Of a stretch of 64,000 bases of DNA, positions 36,797-46,894 are shown one piece after another. This DNA comes from CAVYHJ01 sp963768165 [NCBI: uncultured bacterium] (lineage in GTDB: Bacteria > UBP4 > UBA4092), in assembly GCA_963768165.1 (NCBI GenBank), contig CAVYHJ010000026.1:124001-188000 (forward strand), written 5' to 3'. The notes under the pieces are model-generated. The model did no database searches, was not told where the DNA came from, and worked only from the letters and a program-made list of their open reading frames with translations. The position numbers were made by a program, and so were the translations under genes. Each line of letters opens with the position of its first letter. Position 1 is the stretch's first letter.

Positions 36797-37640
36797 ATAT
36801 TATATTCAAGAATCCTTAAAGAATACCGTCCGCTATGGATCCTCGGCGTTTAGTTCTGTTTTGGTGATTGCCATGGCGATGACCGTATTGGGCGTTTTTG
36901 TTTGGGTTGTATCTAATCTAGTACATGCCCGAAAAATGCTCAGTCAAGAATTGGGAATATTGGTATTTATAAAGGAAGGAACGAAGTTGGATGTTTTGTC
37001 ATTCACCGAGCAAATCAAAAAAATTCCCGGGGTCGTGGAAGTCAAATATATCCCCAAAGAAAAAGCTTTGCAAGAGATTAGTGAAAAACCGGACGTCCGC
37101 CAGGAAATTTCCATTTTGGGTTTCAATCCCTTGCCGGATAGTTTTGAAGTAAAAACACAAACTGCCTTTACACCCGGAGAATTGCAAACGATAGCCGACG
37201 AAATCTTATTAATTCCCGATGTGGATAGTGTGGATTATGGGCAGGAATCCCTGGAAAATGTTACGAAATCTTTGGAAGTTGTCCAGTATTTTGTTTATAT
37301 GGTAGGAACCGTGATAACGACGATAACTTTGTTACTGGCAGTAATTACCATGCGTTTGACATTGTATAGCCGAAAAAATGATATGGAAATATTGGAATTG
37401 GCTGGCGCCACATCCCTGTTTATTCGAGGGCCCCTTTTTTACGAATCCATTATCTACGGTATTTTAGGAAGCTTTTTATCTCTAAGTTTCCTGTATGCCC
37501 TATATAATGTAACCAAATTGCGAATCGAACAAATTGTTTTCGTGGATCGGATCACGTTGATTGGATTATTGCTCGGTGGAATATTGATTAGTTTTTTTGG
37601 TGCGGCGATTGAATCCTACCGACAGTTGAGAGTTAAATGA
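36786..37640 (+). CDS. ftsX: Cell division protein FtsX
   Basis: A 284-residue permease-like protein with a GTG start. The FtsX plan is visible: a cytoplasmic N-terminus (IQESLKNTVRYG), TM1 (about 22-45), a periplasmic domain (about 50-160, with the LVFIKEGT and LPDSFEVK stretches), then three C-terminal TM helices. It forms a complex with FtsE and binds the EnvC-like activator encoded next, whose ATG overlaps the ftsX stop (ATGA). Confidence 0.92.
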   Translation: MRIKYYIQESLKNTVRYGSSAFSSVLVIAMAMTVLGVFVWVVSNLVHARKMLSQELGILVFIKEGTKLDVLSFTEQIKKIPGVVEVKYIPKEKALQEISEKPDVRQEISILGFNPLPDSFEVKTQTAFTPGELQTIADEILLIPDVDSVDYGQESLENVTKSLEVVQYFVYMVGTVITTITLLLAVITMRLTLYSRKNDMEILELAGATSLFIRGPLFYESIIYGILGSFLSLSFLYALYNVTKLRIEQIVFVDRITLIGLLLGGILISFFGAAIESYRQLRVK

Positions 37641-38812
37641 ATTTTCCATATGTAAAAGTTATTTCTACCGGTTTTTCCTTATTTCTCCTGTCCGGTTTTG
37701 CGCTTTCTCAATCCAATGATGCCTCTGTCAAAGGAACCGAATCCCAGTTGAAACAGTTACAGGAACGGATTCAAGAAGAACAAAAAAAACGAAAACAGGC
37801 GCAAGAACAGGAAAAAAGCGTTTTACACCAATTGGATAGTATTGGCCAGAGGATTCATGTCCAAAATGAAAAATTGGATTATCTTCAAAATCAATTGCAT
37901 AAGAATGAGACCAATACACAAAAGTTACAGCGGGAATTGGAAATCACCCAAACGAAACTGAATCTTTATCAAACCTATTTGGCGGGCAGAGTTCGCTCCA
38001 TTTACATTGCCAATCATGTGAGTCCCTACCAGAGGATATTGACAGCGACTAATTATTCGGACGAAGTCCGGAGTGCTAAATATCAAAGGATATTAGCCTA
38101 TGCGGACGCCAAATCTGTCGCTGACACCCGATTTCAAACCAATCAAATTCACCATCAGAAATTTCAACTAAGTGAATTGATACGATATCAACAAATCCAA
38201 GAAGATGAGGTTTCCAGATCCAAAGAACAATATGAAAATCAACAGCAAGAAAAATCAAATCTCCTAACGAAAGTTCAAACCGATAAGGTAGCCCATGAAA
38301 AAATGATTCAAGATTTGGAATCGGCAGCAAAACGGTTGGAAAATCTATTAGTAGAATTGCGCAAACATGCCGAATTTCCAGAGGTAACTTATAGCGGAGA
38401 AGCATTTTCTCAAATGCGGGGCCGATTGATTTGGCCGGTAAGTAATGGGACTGTCATTTATGGTCCCGGAATACATTCAATTCTCAACGGGCAGGTGCCG
38501 ATTGTTTCACATGGTATTGGAATCAAGGCTTCTTCGGGTGCAGATGTATATGCCGTGCACAATGGACAAGTTCTTTATGCGGGCTGGCTGGAAGGGTCAG
38601 GGAATACCATTATTATTGACCACGGACAGCAATTTATGACCTTGTATATGCACCTTTTAAATATAGCCGTAAAAAAAGGACAAGTGATTGAACGAAAACA
38701 GAAAATTGGAACAGTGGGCGATACGGGTTCGTTGGAAGGGACTCAATTAGAGTTTCAAATTCGGAAAGGGACATCCTCGTTAGACCCGCAGGATTGGTTG
38801 GTGAAACGATAA
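37637..38812 (+). CDS. envC: EnvC-like murein hydrolase activator (degenerate LytM)
   Basis: 391 residues: a signal peptide (ending about LSGFALSQ), a long coiled coil (about 30-230) and a C-terminal M23/LytM domain (about 255-391). The zinc ligands of active M23 peptidases appear lost: SHGIGIKA instead of HxGxDI, and LEFQIRKG instead of LHFEIR. That is the EnvC pattern, a non-catalytic activator of amidases controlled by FtsEX. The overlapping position after ftsX supports this. A likely target is an Amidase_3 enzyme such as the lipoprotein at 58461. Confidence 0.85.
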   Translation: MNFPYVKVISTGFSLFLLSGFALSQSNDASVKGTESQLKQLQERIQEEQKKRKQAQEQEKSVLHQLDSIGQRIHVQNEKLDYLQNQLHKNETNTQKLQRELEITQTKLNLYQTYLAGRVRSIYIANHVSPYQRILTATNYSDEVRSAKYQRILAYADAKSVADTRFQTNQIHHQKFQLSELIRYQQIQEDEVSRSKEQYENQQQEKSNLLTKVQTDKVAHEKMIQDLESAAKRLENLLVELRKHAEFPEVTYSGEAFSQMRGRLIWPVSNGTVIYGPGIHSILNGQVPIVSHGIGIKASSGADVYAVHNGQVLYAGWLEGSGNTIIIDHGQQFMTLYMHLLNIAVKKGQVIERKQKIGTVGDTGSLEGTQLEFQIRKGTSSLDPQDWLVKR

Positions 38813-38860
38813 AAAAGAGGAACCATCTTATTTTTTCCTTCAGGCCGGTTTGATTAATAT

Positions 38861-39532
38861 TTAACGGTTCGGACCAGGCATGGGATTTCCATGTGGCGTA
38901 TTGGTTTTAGGCTGGGGATAGCGTAGTTGTTTTTCCAATTCTTGAATTTCTTGATTATATTGATTGGTGCGTTGGATAGAATTATCACGTTGTTGTTTCA
39001 ATTCTTCCAACCGCTGCTGCATTTGTTTGACGGATGTCCCGCGATAAGGGGGAATTCCGGGAATATCCCCACCGGGAGGAGGAAGGAGAGACGGGGAATT
39101 TTGTCGAGGCGCAATCGGTCCTTGAGTGACGATTTCTCTCGAAATATTACGAATCTCTTTCTGCCGTCCTTCAATCTGATCCAAACGGTTTAGAGTTTGA
39201 TCCATATTCTCAATTTGTTGTTGTAAATCCCGCCGCGCCAGCCATTTTCCAAAGCCGGTAGAAGATGTGCGGATTCGTTGTTTAGTTTTGGCAATTTCCG
39301 CCGACTGTTGGGCAAACTGTTTTTGCAGTAAATCTCGTTCTGTTTCAAGTTGCCCATACTCTCTACGTAATTCCAGATGATCCGAACCTTTTGGAAAACT
39401 GGGTACATCGGATGAACCAAATGGTGGAGGAGTTGGATTGGGTCGGGATGGCATAACAGGTTGAGCTAATCCAATACAAACCATTGATAATAATATAGAT
39501 AACAGGACTAATACTCTTTTAATCTGATTCAT
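38861..39532 (-). CDS. Secreted proline-rich coiled-coil protein, unknown
   Basis: 223 residues with a signal peptide (MNQIKRVLVLLSILLSMVCI, cleavage after about GLA). The mature chain alternates proline-rich linkers (RPNPTPPPFG, SLLPPPGGDIPGIPP) with two coiled-coil segments (about 55-125 and 165-205, Gln/Glu/Arg-rich heptads). No catalytic motif. It converges with ftsE-ftsX-envC. It may be a periplasmic structural or scaffold protein. I do not recognise the family. Confidence 0.6.
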   Translation of the reverse strand: MNQIKRVLVLLSILLSMVCIGLAQPVMPSRPNPTPPPFGSSDVPSFPKGSDHLELRREYGQLETERDLLQKQFAQQSAEIAKTKQRIRTSSTGFGKWLARRDLQQQIENMDQTLNRLDQIEGRQKEIRNISREIVTQGPIAPRQNSPSLLPPPGGDIPGIPPYRGTSVKQMQQRLEELKQQRDNSIQRTNQYNQEIQELEKQLRYPQPKTNTPHGNPMPGPNR

Positions 39533-39639
39533 TTTCCACCCTTTCTGACTTAAAAAACCGCAATCATTATGCCATAAATGGGAAAAAAATAAGAAGATTA
39601 GTCTTATCTAATACAAATGGAATAAAAATAGTGGCGTGG

Positions 39640-40569
39640 TTAATCCTTACCTTTGATTTGCGTAAGAAGGCGGATCGTATCGCGAATAGATTCTCGAAGA
39701 TCATGGATTACATCCAACAACGGATGCGGTTCCGCAGGGAGCGAGGATACATCCGGATTTTCAGAATAATACCCTTCCACTTCTGAGGGTGTAAAAAAAT
39801 CGTCCTCAATAGCATCCATGGAATCAGGTGGGAATACCGTTTGCGGGGTGATCATCAACCCTTCTTTTTCCAACAATCGCATCAAGCGGGATTCTTCCGC
39901 TGTCATCCAACATAAAGAACGCGCCAATAATTTGCCGACAAAAGAATTTTCCAGGTGAAACTCTTTGATGACGACTCCTGTTGCTTCTGTAACGAATTTG
40001 TGATCCGCGCAGGAAGATTGATCGGTACAGGGATTACATTCTCGAATTTTGTTTAATTGTTCCAATAAAGAATCGTGAGGATTTTCGGATGGGTTAGGAA
40101 ATTGTTCAGGGATCGGTTTCATACGGTTTACTCCTTGATAAATAAGTGAGTTAAATTTCTCTGGATGGTTAAATAGGGGTCTTGCCAAATAAGTGCGATG
40201 AAGGCTCATACCGGGAAATAGCTTGTCCAAACGGTTTTCGACGGCAACGCAGGGATAGGTAAATAAACCGCGGCAAATCGCGTAACAAATCCGTTGAATG
40301 GTATAATTATGTTGTCTTCGTAGGACAAAATATTTGGGATTTGAAAAGATTTTCATGTCCGTGAAAATAATCCGGTTTAAATTTAAAGCATGTTTTTTTT
40401 CGAAACTTTGCAAAGTCGAGAGAGTCTCCAGAGAAATACCGGGCAGCACCATTTCTCCCTGCGCTATTTCATTTTTCATCCGGATCCATGACCCATTAAA
40501 AAGACCATTACGAACGACCACGGCTAATAATTCGATGTTTCCCAGGTTCAAATAAATACGTTCTTTCAA
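39640..40569 (-). CDS. Conserved-looking cytoplasmic protein, unknown
   Basis: 309 residues, no signal peptide or TM segment. The opening MKERIYLNLGNIELLAVVV and an LRRQHNYTIQRICYAICRG stretch suggest an ordered N-terminal domain. A mid-protein cluster CNPCTDQSSCADH could bind metal. The C-terminus is acidic (DDFFTPSEVEGYY) with a final amphipathic helix. I find no family. It lies downstream of bamA/tamA on the same strand, 93 bp away, and might be co-transcribed. Confidence 0.55.
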   Translation of the reverse strand: MKERIYLNLGNIELLAVVVRNGLFNGSWIRMKNEIAQGEMVLPGISLETLSTLQSFEKKHALNLNRIIFTDMKIFSNPKYFVLRRQHNYTIQRICYAICRGLFTYPCVAVENRLDKLFPGMSLHRTYLARPLFNHPEKFNSLIYQGVNRMKPIPEQFPNPSENPHDSLLEQLNKIRECNPCTDQSSCADHKFVTEATGVVIKEFHLENSFVGKLLARSLCWMTAEESRLMRLLEKEGLMITPQTVFPPDSMDAIEDDFFTPSEVEGYYSENPDVSSLPAEPHPLLDVIHDLRESIRDTIRLLTQIKGKD

Positions 40570-40662
40570 ATCTTCTCCTCTCTTCTAACGAGTTTCCGAA
40601 TATCCTGATTATAAAAGTGCTTTAATTCAATGTCAATACAATTTTGAAATTCAAAACGCGAT

Positions 40663-42240
40663 TTAAAATGTTTGTCCCACACTAATATAAAATCTTCCAG
40701 TATCCGTTTGTGGAATGTGGATGCCATAATCAAACCGAATCGGACCGATGGGAGTTTGGTAACGTAATCCCATTCCTACGGTATGCTCCACATTGGCGGG
40801 ATTGAATTGTCCCAAACTTTGCCAGACATCTCCCGCATCCGTAAAAACGACTCCTGTAAACGATTTATATATAGGAAACCGTAACTCTGCGCTGTAGATA
40901 AAGGCAGCATCCCCTCCTGCAGGGTATCCATCCAAATCGGTAGGCCCCAAATAACGTTCCTTGTATCCTCGGACGGAATCGGCACCCCCTTCGTACAATC
41001 TTTCATAAATTGGAATCTCATTAGTTCCTCCATATTGGTGTTCGAATCCGGCACTGGCGCGTAGAGCAAGCACCAAGTGGGGTTCGATAAGCGGAATATA
41101 CCACCGGCCATCCATTTGTAATCTTCCAAAATTCACATCTCCGCCAAAAGCCTCACTGGCTATCCCAAGGTCAATGGAATAAAAAGACCCGCGGGAAGGA
41201 TAAGTGAAATTATTCCGGGTATCCATGGTCATCGTAAGTGACCACATGGTAATTAAGTTGGTTTGTCCTTCCAGGGCAATCACGCTTGAATCAATGCTAT
41301 TGGCGATGGAAAATGTTTTATCGGATTCAGTGCGAAATTTTAATGTTCCCTGGGTATGGTCAAATAAATCTCTTTTTACAAAAATATCTCCACCCACCCT
41401 CTGCAAGTTATAATTGTCCAAATCTTCCCGGCGATAATAGGTTTCTATACCAACTCCGAAATCTGTGTCAAAAAAATGTGGGTCAAAAAGGTCAATATTA
41501 ATTTCGCGGCTCTGTTCCAGAGCTTGTCCAAGTGCCGACCATTTTACTCCAACACTGAATTGTTGTCCCTTTCCGAATAAATTACTTTGTCGGTATCGGG
41601 CAAAACCCCGGATTCCCTCTTCTGTGCTGTACCCCGGTCCAAAAGAAACCGAACCCGTTTTCTTTTCTGTCACTTTTATTGTGATATTCACGATTTCCGT
41701 ATCCTCGCTGGGGGTAACTTCTTCGATTTTTGCTTCCTCGAAAAAATTGAGTGCAAGCAATCGGCTTTGGGATAAGAAAATGTCACGCCGACGATATAAA
41801 TCACCGGTTTTGAATACCAGTGTTCTCCGTATCACTTTGTCGGATGTTTTGGTATTTCCGGTAATTGTAATTTCTCCAATATACGCTTTCATGCCTTCTT
41901 TTATATGATAGGAAACTTTCGCCTCTCCGGTGGTCTCGTCGATAAAATAATCCAGTGTCACTTGATTGTATTTATACCCGTTATCCGAATAAAAATTTGA
42001 AATATAATATTTACCTTCCAGTAATAAAGGACGAGAAAAAGATGTCCCCATAGTAAAACTTAATTGGTTCAAAAGGGTCGCATTGGAAAATGTCGTGTTA
42101 CCTGTAAACTCTATTTGTTCAATAATAGGGGTACGTATTGTCGTTTCCTGGGCGAATACTGGAACTTTCCCCATCCATAACATTGCCATAATGATCCCTA
42201 TGAAAATTTCTATTTTATTTTCCAATAGACTGTGTACCAT
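40663..42240 (-). CDS. Omp85-family outer-membrane protein (BamA/TamA-like)
   Basis: 525 residues: signal peptide (about 1-31, ending VPVFAQ), two POTRA-like domains (about 37-190; IEQIEFTGNTTFSN and AYIGEITITGNTKTSD), then a 16-strand-type barrel (about 195-525) with the GGADSVRGYKERYLGP L6 motif (VRGY) of Omp85 proteins and a C-terminal Phe (YISVGQTF) for barrel insertion. Two POTRAs and short length fit a TamA-like or reduced BamA protein; BamA proper usually has five POTRAs. This is strong evidence for an outer membrane. Confidence 0.88.
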   Translation of the reverse strand: MVHSLLENKIEIFIGIIMAMLWMGKVPVFAQETTIRTPIIEQIEFTGNTTFSNATLLNQLSFTMGTSFSRPLLLEGKYYISNFYSDNGYKYNQVTLDYFIDETTGEAKVSYHIKEGMKAYIGEITITGNTKTSDKVIRRTLVFKTGDLYRRRDIFLSQSRLLALNFFEEAKIEEVTPSEDTEIVNITIKVTEKKTGSVSFGPGYSTEEGIRGFARYRQSNLFGKGQQFSVGVKWSALGQALEQSREINIDLFDPHFFDTDFGVGIETYYRREDLDNYNLQRVGGDIFVKRDLFDHTQGTLKFRTESDKTFSIANSIDSSVIALEGQTNLITMWSLTMTMDTRNNFTYPSRGSFYSIDLGIASEAFGGDVNFGRLQMDGRWYIPLIEPHLVLALRASAGFEHQYGGTNEIPIYERLYEGGADSVRGYKERYLGPTDLDGYPAGGDAAFIYSAELRFPIYKSFTGVVFTDAGDVWQSLGQFNPANVEHTVGMGLRYQTPIGPIRFDYGIHIPQTDTGRFYISVGQTF

Positions 42241-42281
42241 AGCTCATAAATAGTATCATTTCTAATGACTTTTGTGATGAC

Positions 42282-42308
42282 ACTATACGCTCCTGTCTAA
42301 AATGTCAA
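42282..42308 (-). promoter_or_regulatory. Possible promoter of the Omp85 gene
   Basis: On the minus strand TTGACA, 15 bp, TATAGT, about 45 bp before the start. The spacing is short. Confidence 0.35.
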
Positions 42309-42398
42309 GGAAAATTTACATTTTGATAAACTAAATTCCTCGACTTCATGTATAGTATTTTTCATGAAAAAAGTAAATTAGGACACTACCAATTTTTA

Positions 42399-42452
42399 CC
42401 AAACGGTAAAAAATCTCCTTTGCTTGACAAGAAAATCCGATTCAGTCAATAT
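42399..42452 (+). promoter_or_regulatory. Promoter region of the peptide transporter, with inverted repeat
   Basis: An inverted repeat TTTTTACC-4nt-GGTAAAAA (42399-42418) precedes TTGACA (42424), 17 bp, CAATAT. The repeat could be an operator or a terminator. Confidence 0.4.
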
Positions 42453-42497
42453 TTTAGTCAGAATCTTTAAATTCCAATAAGAAAATTGAGGTCGTCA

Positions 42498-44192
42498 ATG
42501 AAGAAATGCAAAAGTATAGAAGTCAACTTGGTTTTGATATTTCTTTTTCTACTATCCATATTAATTATATCTTGCAGTGGAGGCAGTGGAAGAAAGATTG
42601 TTAATAAAAAAGAATCGGAATATACAGAAGTAGAAAAGTTCGGCGGAACGTTTCATCTTGCCCAACAAGACGACCCCCGTACCTTTGACCCTTGCAGTAT
42701 GTGGGATGTCTCCTCCCATGGCGCATTGAGTGCGATCCTCTATAATGGCTTGGTCAAATTCGATATGGATGGAAATATTGTTCCCGATTTGGCGGAAAAA
42801 TGGGAAGTCTCCAACGATGGAAAAGTCTATACGTTTCATCTTCGCAAAGGTGTGAAATTCCATAATGGAGACCCATTAACAGCACATGACATTGAGTTTT
42901 GTTATAAGAGGTTTTTAGCAGAACCCAAAGCCTATTATAAATGGCTGTTGGATAAAGTACAGGGTGCCAAAGAATATATGACGCAGGTTTCTGATTATGT
43001 ATCAAAGCAAAAAACTGTATCGGTGATTCCTGATGTCATAAGTAAATTCCCTCTCCCCGGGTTACAGGTGAAAGACGATTATACTCTCGTTTTAACCTTG
43101 GATAAACCTTACGCGCCTTTTATCAAAGGATTAGCTATGCCCGAAGCCTATATCTCAAGTTCGCGTGCGGTAAAAGAATTTGGCAAGGATTATCCTCAAC
43201 ATCCTGTGGGTACAGGACCATTCAAATTAAAAGAATGGGTACAAAATGGCAAGGTTGTTTTTGAAGTCAATAAAGATTATTTTGATGGACGTCCCTATCT
43301 CGATCAAATTATCGTAACCATGATTAATGACGAGACCAGTATTTATAACACCTATCGTTCCGGTCAAATTGAGGCGATGGGAATTCCAGACGCCCAGTTC
43401 AAAAAGATTATTAATGACCCTGAGATGAAGCCGAACATTGTTTCCCGGCCCAGTTTATCCGTTGCAGCATTAAGTTTTGGATTGGAACAGCCTTTGTTCA
43501 AAGATACAAGAGTCAGGAAAGCGATTAATTATGCCATTGATAAAGAAGCCATATTAAAAGATGTATTGAATGGGGAAGGTACTTTGGCGACCGGTCCTGT
43601 CCCGATTGGTTTACCTGATTATAAATCTACCGTCGAAGGGTATGGTTATGACACGGTGAAAGCGAAGCAATTATTAAAAGAGGCGGGTTATCCCAACGGA
43701 TTCAAAATGCAAATTTGGATTAATCAAGTGAAATCTTCCCAGGATATTGCCCAAGCCATTCAGGATTATTTAAAACAAGTAGGCATCCAAGCAGAAATTA
43801 TTCAACTGGAATGGAGTACTTGGCATAAAACCGTTTTGCAGGGAACGACAGATGCGTATTATCCCTGGAACTGGTCGGCGGATTATGCCGATGTGGAAGA
43901 TTTCTTGTATCCAGTTTTTCATTCTCGAAATATACCGGAAGGCGGCAATTCAGGACGGTATCGAAATCCAGTCGTGGATAAAATATTGGATCAAGCACAT
44001 GAGGAGACCGACCCCAAGAAGGTTTTGGATTTATTGCATCAAGCAGAGAAACTGATTATGGCAGACGCACCCAAAGTTTTTCTCTATTATCCGATTAGCT
44101 ACTCCATGCACCAAACATGGGTGCATAATTATCAACTACCGGCGATTTATAATGCCGATAAAATGAATAAAATTTGGATGTCAGAACATTAA
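42498..44192 (+). CDS. Oligopeptide ABC transporter substrate-binding lipoprotein
   Basis: 564 residues of the SBP_bac_5 (DppA/OppA) family. The lipobox is LIISC-SG (Cys about 30), so it is a lipoprotein. Family landmarks: FGGTFHLAQQDDPRTFDP, LYNGLVKFD, GKVYTFHLRKGVKFHNG, HPVGTGPFKLKEW, VRKAINYAIDKEAI. ATG 42498 is preferred over the upstream TTG because GAGGT lies 7 nt before it. Two permease genes follow in the same orientation. The ligand is probably short peptides, but nickel or other ligands occur in this family. Confidence 0.9.
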   Translation: MKKCKSIEVNLVLIFLFLLSILIISCSGGSGRKIVNKKESEYTEVEKFGGTFHLAQQDDPRTFDPCSMWDVSSHGALSAILYNGLVKFDMDGNIVPDLAEKWEVSNDGKVYTFHLRKGVKFHNGDPLTAHDIEFCYKRFLAEPKAYYKWLLDKVQGAKEYMTQVSDYVSKQKTVSVIPDVISKFPLPGLQVKDDYTLVLTLDKPYAPFIKGLAMPEAYISSSRAVKEFGKDYPQHPVGTGPFKLKEWVQNGKVVFEVNKDYFDGRPYLDQIIVTMINDETSIYNTYRSGQIEAMGIPDAQFKKIINDPEMKPNIVSRPSLSVAALSFGLEQPLFKDTRVRKAINYAIDKEAILKDVLNGEGTLATGPVPIGLPDYKSTVEGYGYDTVKAKQLLKEAGYPNGFKMQIWINQVKSSQDIAQAIQDYLKQVGIQAEIIQLEWSTWHKTVLQGTTDAYYPWNWSADYADVEDFLYPVFHSRNIPEGGNSGRYRNPVVDKILDQAHEETDPKKVLDLLHQAEKLIMADAPKVFLYYPISYSMHQTWVHNYQLPAIYNADKMNKIWMSEH

Positions 44193-44210
44193 AGGTTAGA
44201 ATACCACCGA

Positions 44211-45143
44211 ATGTACTCCTATATTATACGCCGATTACTTCAAGCGATTCCCGTTCTGATTGGTTCCACGACTATCGTATTTATTTTGATTTATTTGGCA
44301 CCCGGTGATGTGGTGGAAACCATGATGGGGCAACGGTCAAGCGCGGAAGCGAAGGAACAATTTCGCCATGAACTGGGATTGGATCAACCCACCTACATGC
44401 AATATTTTAATTACATGACAAAAGCCTCGGTTGGAGATTTCGGACGTTCCTGGGTTACTGGCAGAAAAGTGCGGGATTCGATTTTTATGTCATTTCCCTA
44501 TACCGTGGAATTAGCAATCGCCGCAATCTTAATCACTGTTTTAATAGGGATTAGTGTTGGACTAATTTCTTCTGTTTGGCGCGGGTCATTTTGGGATCAG
44601 GCGAGTAGAATCTTCGCGTTGTTTTTTATATCGAATCCTATTTTTGTTTTTGCATTATTATTAATAATTGTATTTGCGGTCAAATTATCCTGGCTCCCGC
44701 CATCGGGAGTCGGGGAGGGGATAGGCTCGATAATTTATTTGATTCTTCCTGCTATTGCTCTTGGTAGCCGTAGCGCGGCATTTATTGCACGTGTTACCCG
44801 TGCCAGTATGTTGGAAGTATTGGGCAAAATTTATGTGACGACAGCGTATGCCAAAGGGCTGAAGAAAAGCGTTGTCATATTGAAACATGCTTTAAAGAAT
44901 GCATTGATTCCGGTGGTCACTATTATCGGATTAAACTTCGGGGACTTGTTGACGGGCGCGATTATCACGGAATACATTTTCGGTAGGCCCGGCTTGGGTA
45001 AATTGACGATTGATTCCATCAGCCAAAGAGACCTTCCGGTATTGATGGGCGTGATTGTTTTTGTCACCATTGTTTTTATTCTTGCCAATCTGGCAGTAGA
45101 TATTTTCTATTCTTTCATTGACCCGCGGATTAAATATGGATAA
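44211..45143 (+). CDS. Oligopeptide ABC transporter permease (DppB-type)
   Basis: 310-residue inner-membrane permease. MYSYIIRRLLQAIPVLIGST and the long TM1 followed by LAPGDVVETMMG and LGLDQPTYMQYFNY are typical of DppB/OppB. Six TM segments can be traced. The EAA loop near residues 210-230 (YVTTAYAKGLKKSVVILKHALKNALIP) contacts the ATPase. It begins 19 nt after the binding-protein gene and overlaps the next permease by 8 nt. Confidence 0.93.
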   Translation: MYSYIIRRLLQAIPVLIGSTTIVFILIYLAPGDVVETMMGQRSSAEAKEQFRHELGLDQPTYMQYFNYMTKASVGDFGRSWVTGRKVRDSIFMSFPYTVELAIAAILITVLIGISVGLISSVWRGSFWDQASRIFALFFISNPIFVFALLLIIVFAVKLSWLPPSGVGEGIGSIIYLILPAIALGSRSAAFIARVTRASMLEVLGKIYVTTAYAKGLKKSVVILKHALKNALIPVVTIIGLNFGDLLTGAIITEYIFGRPGLGKLTIDSISQRDLPVLMGVIVFVTIVFILANLAVDIFYSFIDPRIKYG

Positions 45144-46029
45144 TCCATCGACATCAAATTCAACCCCTAGATTACGCGGAATCAGCCCGACACGGGAGAT
45201 TCTTTCTCACCTTCGCCGTAACCCGACGGCGATGATCGGAATGGGAATTATTTTGGTGCTTTTATTATTTGCAATATTAGCATCTGTCATTTCGCCATAC
45301 GACCCTGATAGCGTGAACCTCTCTTCATCATTGCTTTCTCCTTCCGCCAAACACATCTTTGGCACGGATAAATTAGGCAGAGATGTCTTAAGCAGAGTTA
45401 TTTATGGCGCGCGGATTTCGTTATTGGTTGGGTTCGTATCACAATTCGTAACCTTGGTGTTGGGTATGTTCATTGGCTCGGTCTCCGGATATTTCGGCGG
45501 GAAAACCGATACGATTTTCATGCGCTTGGCAGAAATTATGCTGGCAATTCCCGATATCTTATTGGCGATTGTTATATTGGCAGTCTTTGGTCCGGGAATA
45601 TTTAAAGTCATCATTGCCTTGTCCATCGTCGGTTGGGCAGGCAAAGCCCGCTTAATCAGGGGACAGGTATTGCAAACGAAAAATGAGGATTACGTGACCG
45701 CGGCGCGAGTTGCCGGGGCTTCCAATTTTCGGATTATCGTAACGCATGTTCTTCCGAATTGTCTCGCGCCTGTAGTCGTTTCCGTTACTCTGGGAATCGC
45801 GGGTGCTATCATGGCGGAAGCAACCTTGAGTTTTTTGGGATTGGGTGTCCAACCGCCGACACCCAGCTGGGGAAATATGATTTTTCAAGCCACGCAATTT
45901 ATTGATACTGCCAGTTGGTTAATCATATTTCCGGGTATCGCTATCGCGCTGGCGGTCTTTGGTTTTAACTTATTCGGTGATGGGCTGAATGAAGCTATGG
46001 ACCCGCGACTACGTAAATTATATCAATAG
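45136..46029 (+). CDS. Oligopeptide ABC transporter permease (DppC-type)
   Basis: 297 residues from ATG 45136, overlapping the DppB stop; a TTG six codons upstream is less likely. An N-terminal cytoplasmic segment, then six TM helices. HIFGTDKLGRDVLSRVIYGARISL is the DppC signature, and the EAA loop is EDYVTAARVAGASNFRIIVTHVLPN. WGNMIFQATQF and the tail DGLNEAMDPRLRKLY are typical. No ATPase (DppD/F) follows, so the energising subunits must be elsewhere. Confidence 0.93.
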   Translation: MDNPSTSNSTPRLRGISPTREILSHLRRNPTAMIGMGIILVLLLFAILASVISPYDPDSVNLSSSLLSPSAKHIFGTDKLGRDVLSRVIYGARISLLVGFVSQFVTLVLGMFIGSVSGYFGGKTDTIFMRLAEIMLAIPDILLAIVILAVFGPGIFKVIIALSIVGWAGKARLIRGQVLQTKNEDYVTAARVAGASNFRIIVTHVLPNCLAPVVVSVTLGIAGAIMAEATLSFLGLGVQPPTPSWGNMIFQATQFIDTASWLIIFPGIAIALAVFGFNLFGDGLNEAMDPRLRKLYQ

Positions 46030-46113
46030 ATCTCCCTGAACATTGACAGCCATAGATTAGTTTGATACGTTGGTCATGAAATTAGAAATCCGATTTACTA
46101 AGGAGATATAAAA

Positions 46114-46809
46114 ATGCAAAAGCCTACACTTCGTCCCACCACTGCGCAAAGCGAAACCTTCGCTGGTTACACCTATCACCTGGATGGGGAACTCGTTCCC
46201 GCCTTGACTATCGAATTGTCACAGGGACAATCCGTCTATTTTGAACATCATATTTTGCTTTGGAAACATACCGGTATAAATATTAGCGTGCGGCAAATGA
46301 AAGGCGCCATGAAACGGATGATTGCCGGAATGCAAATCTTTGTGACCGAAGCCGGCGGCAATGGTCAAATCGCTTTTAGCCGTGACGGGGCCGGACATAT
46401 TTTCGGAATTCACATGAAACAGGGTGAAGAGTTGCATGTCCGCGAGCACCAGTTCCTTGCTGCCACAAATAATATTGATTACAACTTTGAGCGGGTCAAA
46501 GGCGTTGCCAATATGCTTTTTGGCGGTACGGGATTTTTTATTGATAAGTTCCACGGAGCGCGAGGCGAAGGCATCCTCTGGCTGCATGGCTACGGCAACG
46601 TATTTGAGGTCGTGCTGGGTCCAGGGGAACAAATTGATGTGGAACCGGGTGGTTGGCTTTACAAAGATCCAATGGTTCAAATGGAAACCAACATCCAAAA
46701 ATTATCAACGGGCTTGCTTGGAAGTATGAGCATCATTTGCAATCGTTTCACAGGTCCCGGCAGATTGGGTATCCAATCCATGTATCTCCACATGCCATCG
46801 GGAGAGTAG
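46114..46809 (+). CDS. AIM24 family protein
   Basis: 231 residues of the AIM24/TIGR00266 family, a beta-helical fold resembling tryptophan RNA-binding attenuator proteins. Characteristic stretches: GQSVYFEHHILLWKHTGI, GHIFGIHMKQGEELHVREHQ, GEGILWLHGYGNVFEVVLGP and GEQIDVEPGGWLYKDPMV. AAGGAGATAT precedes the ATG. Bacterial members have no settled biochemical role (the yeast homologue affects mitochondrial organisation). It follows the transporter by 84 bp and is probably a separate unit. Confidence 0.85.
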   Translation: MQKPTLRPTTAQSETFAGYTYHLDGELVPALTIELSQGQSVYFEHHILLWKHTGINISVRQMKGAMKRMIAGMQIFVTEAGGNGQIAFSRDGAGHIFGIHMKQGEELHVREHQFLAATNNIDYNFERVKGVANMLFGGTGFFIDKFHGARGEGILWLHGYGNVFEVVLGPGEQIDVEPGGWLYKDPMVQMETNIQKLSTGLLGSMSIICNRFTGPGRLGIQSMYLHMPSGE

Positions 46810-46894
46810 AATAATCCTGTAAAATAGAGGTTGAATGCGAGTCCATCCCCAACGGGTACCATTGTTTTGGTGTATAATGTAATCAGGAGTATAT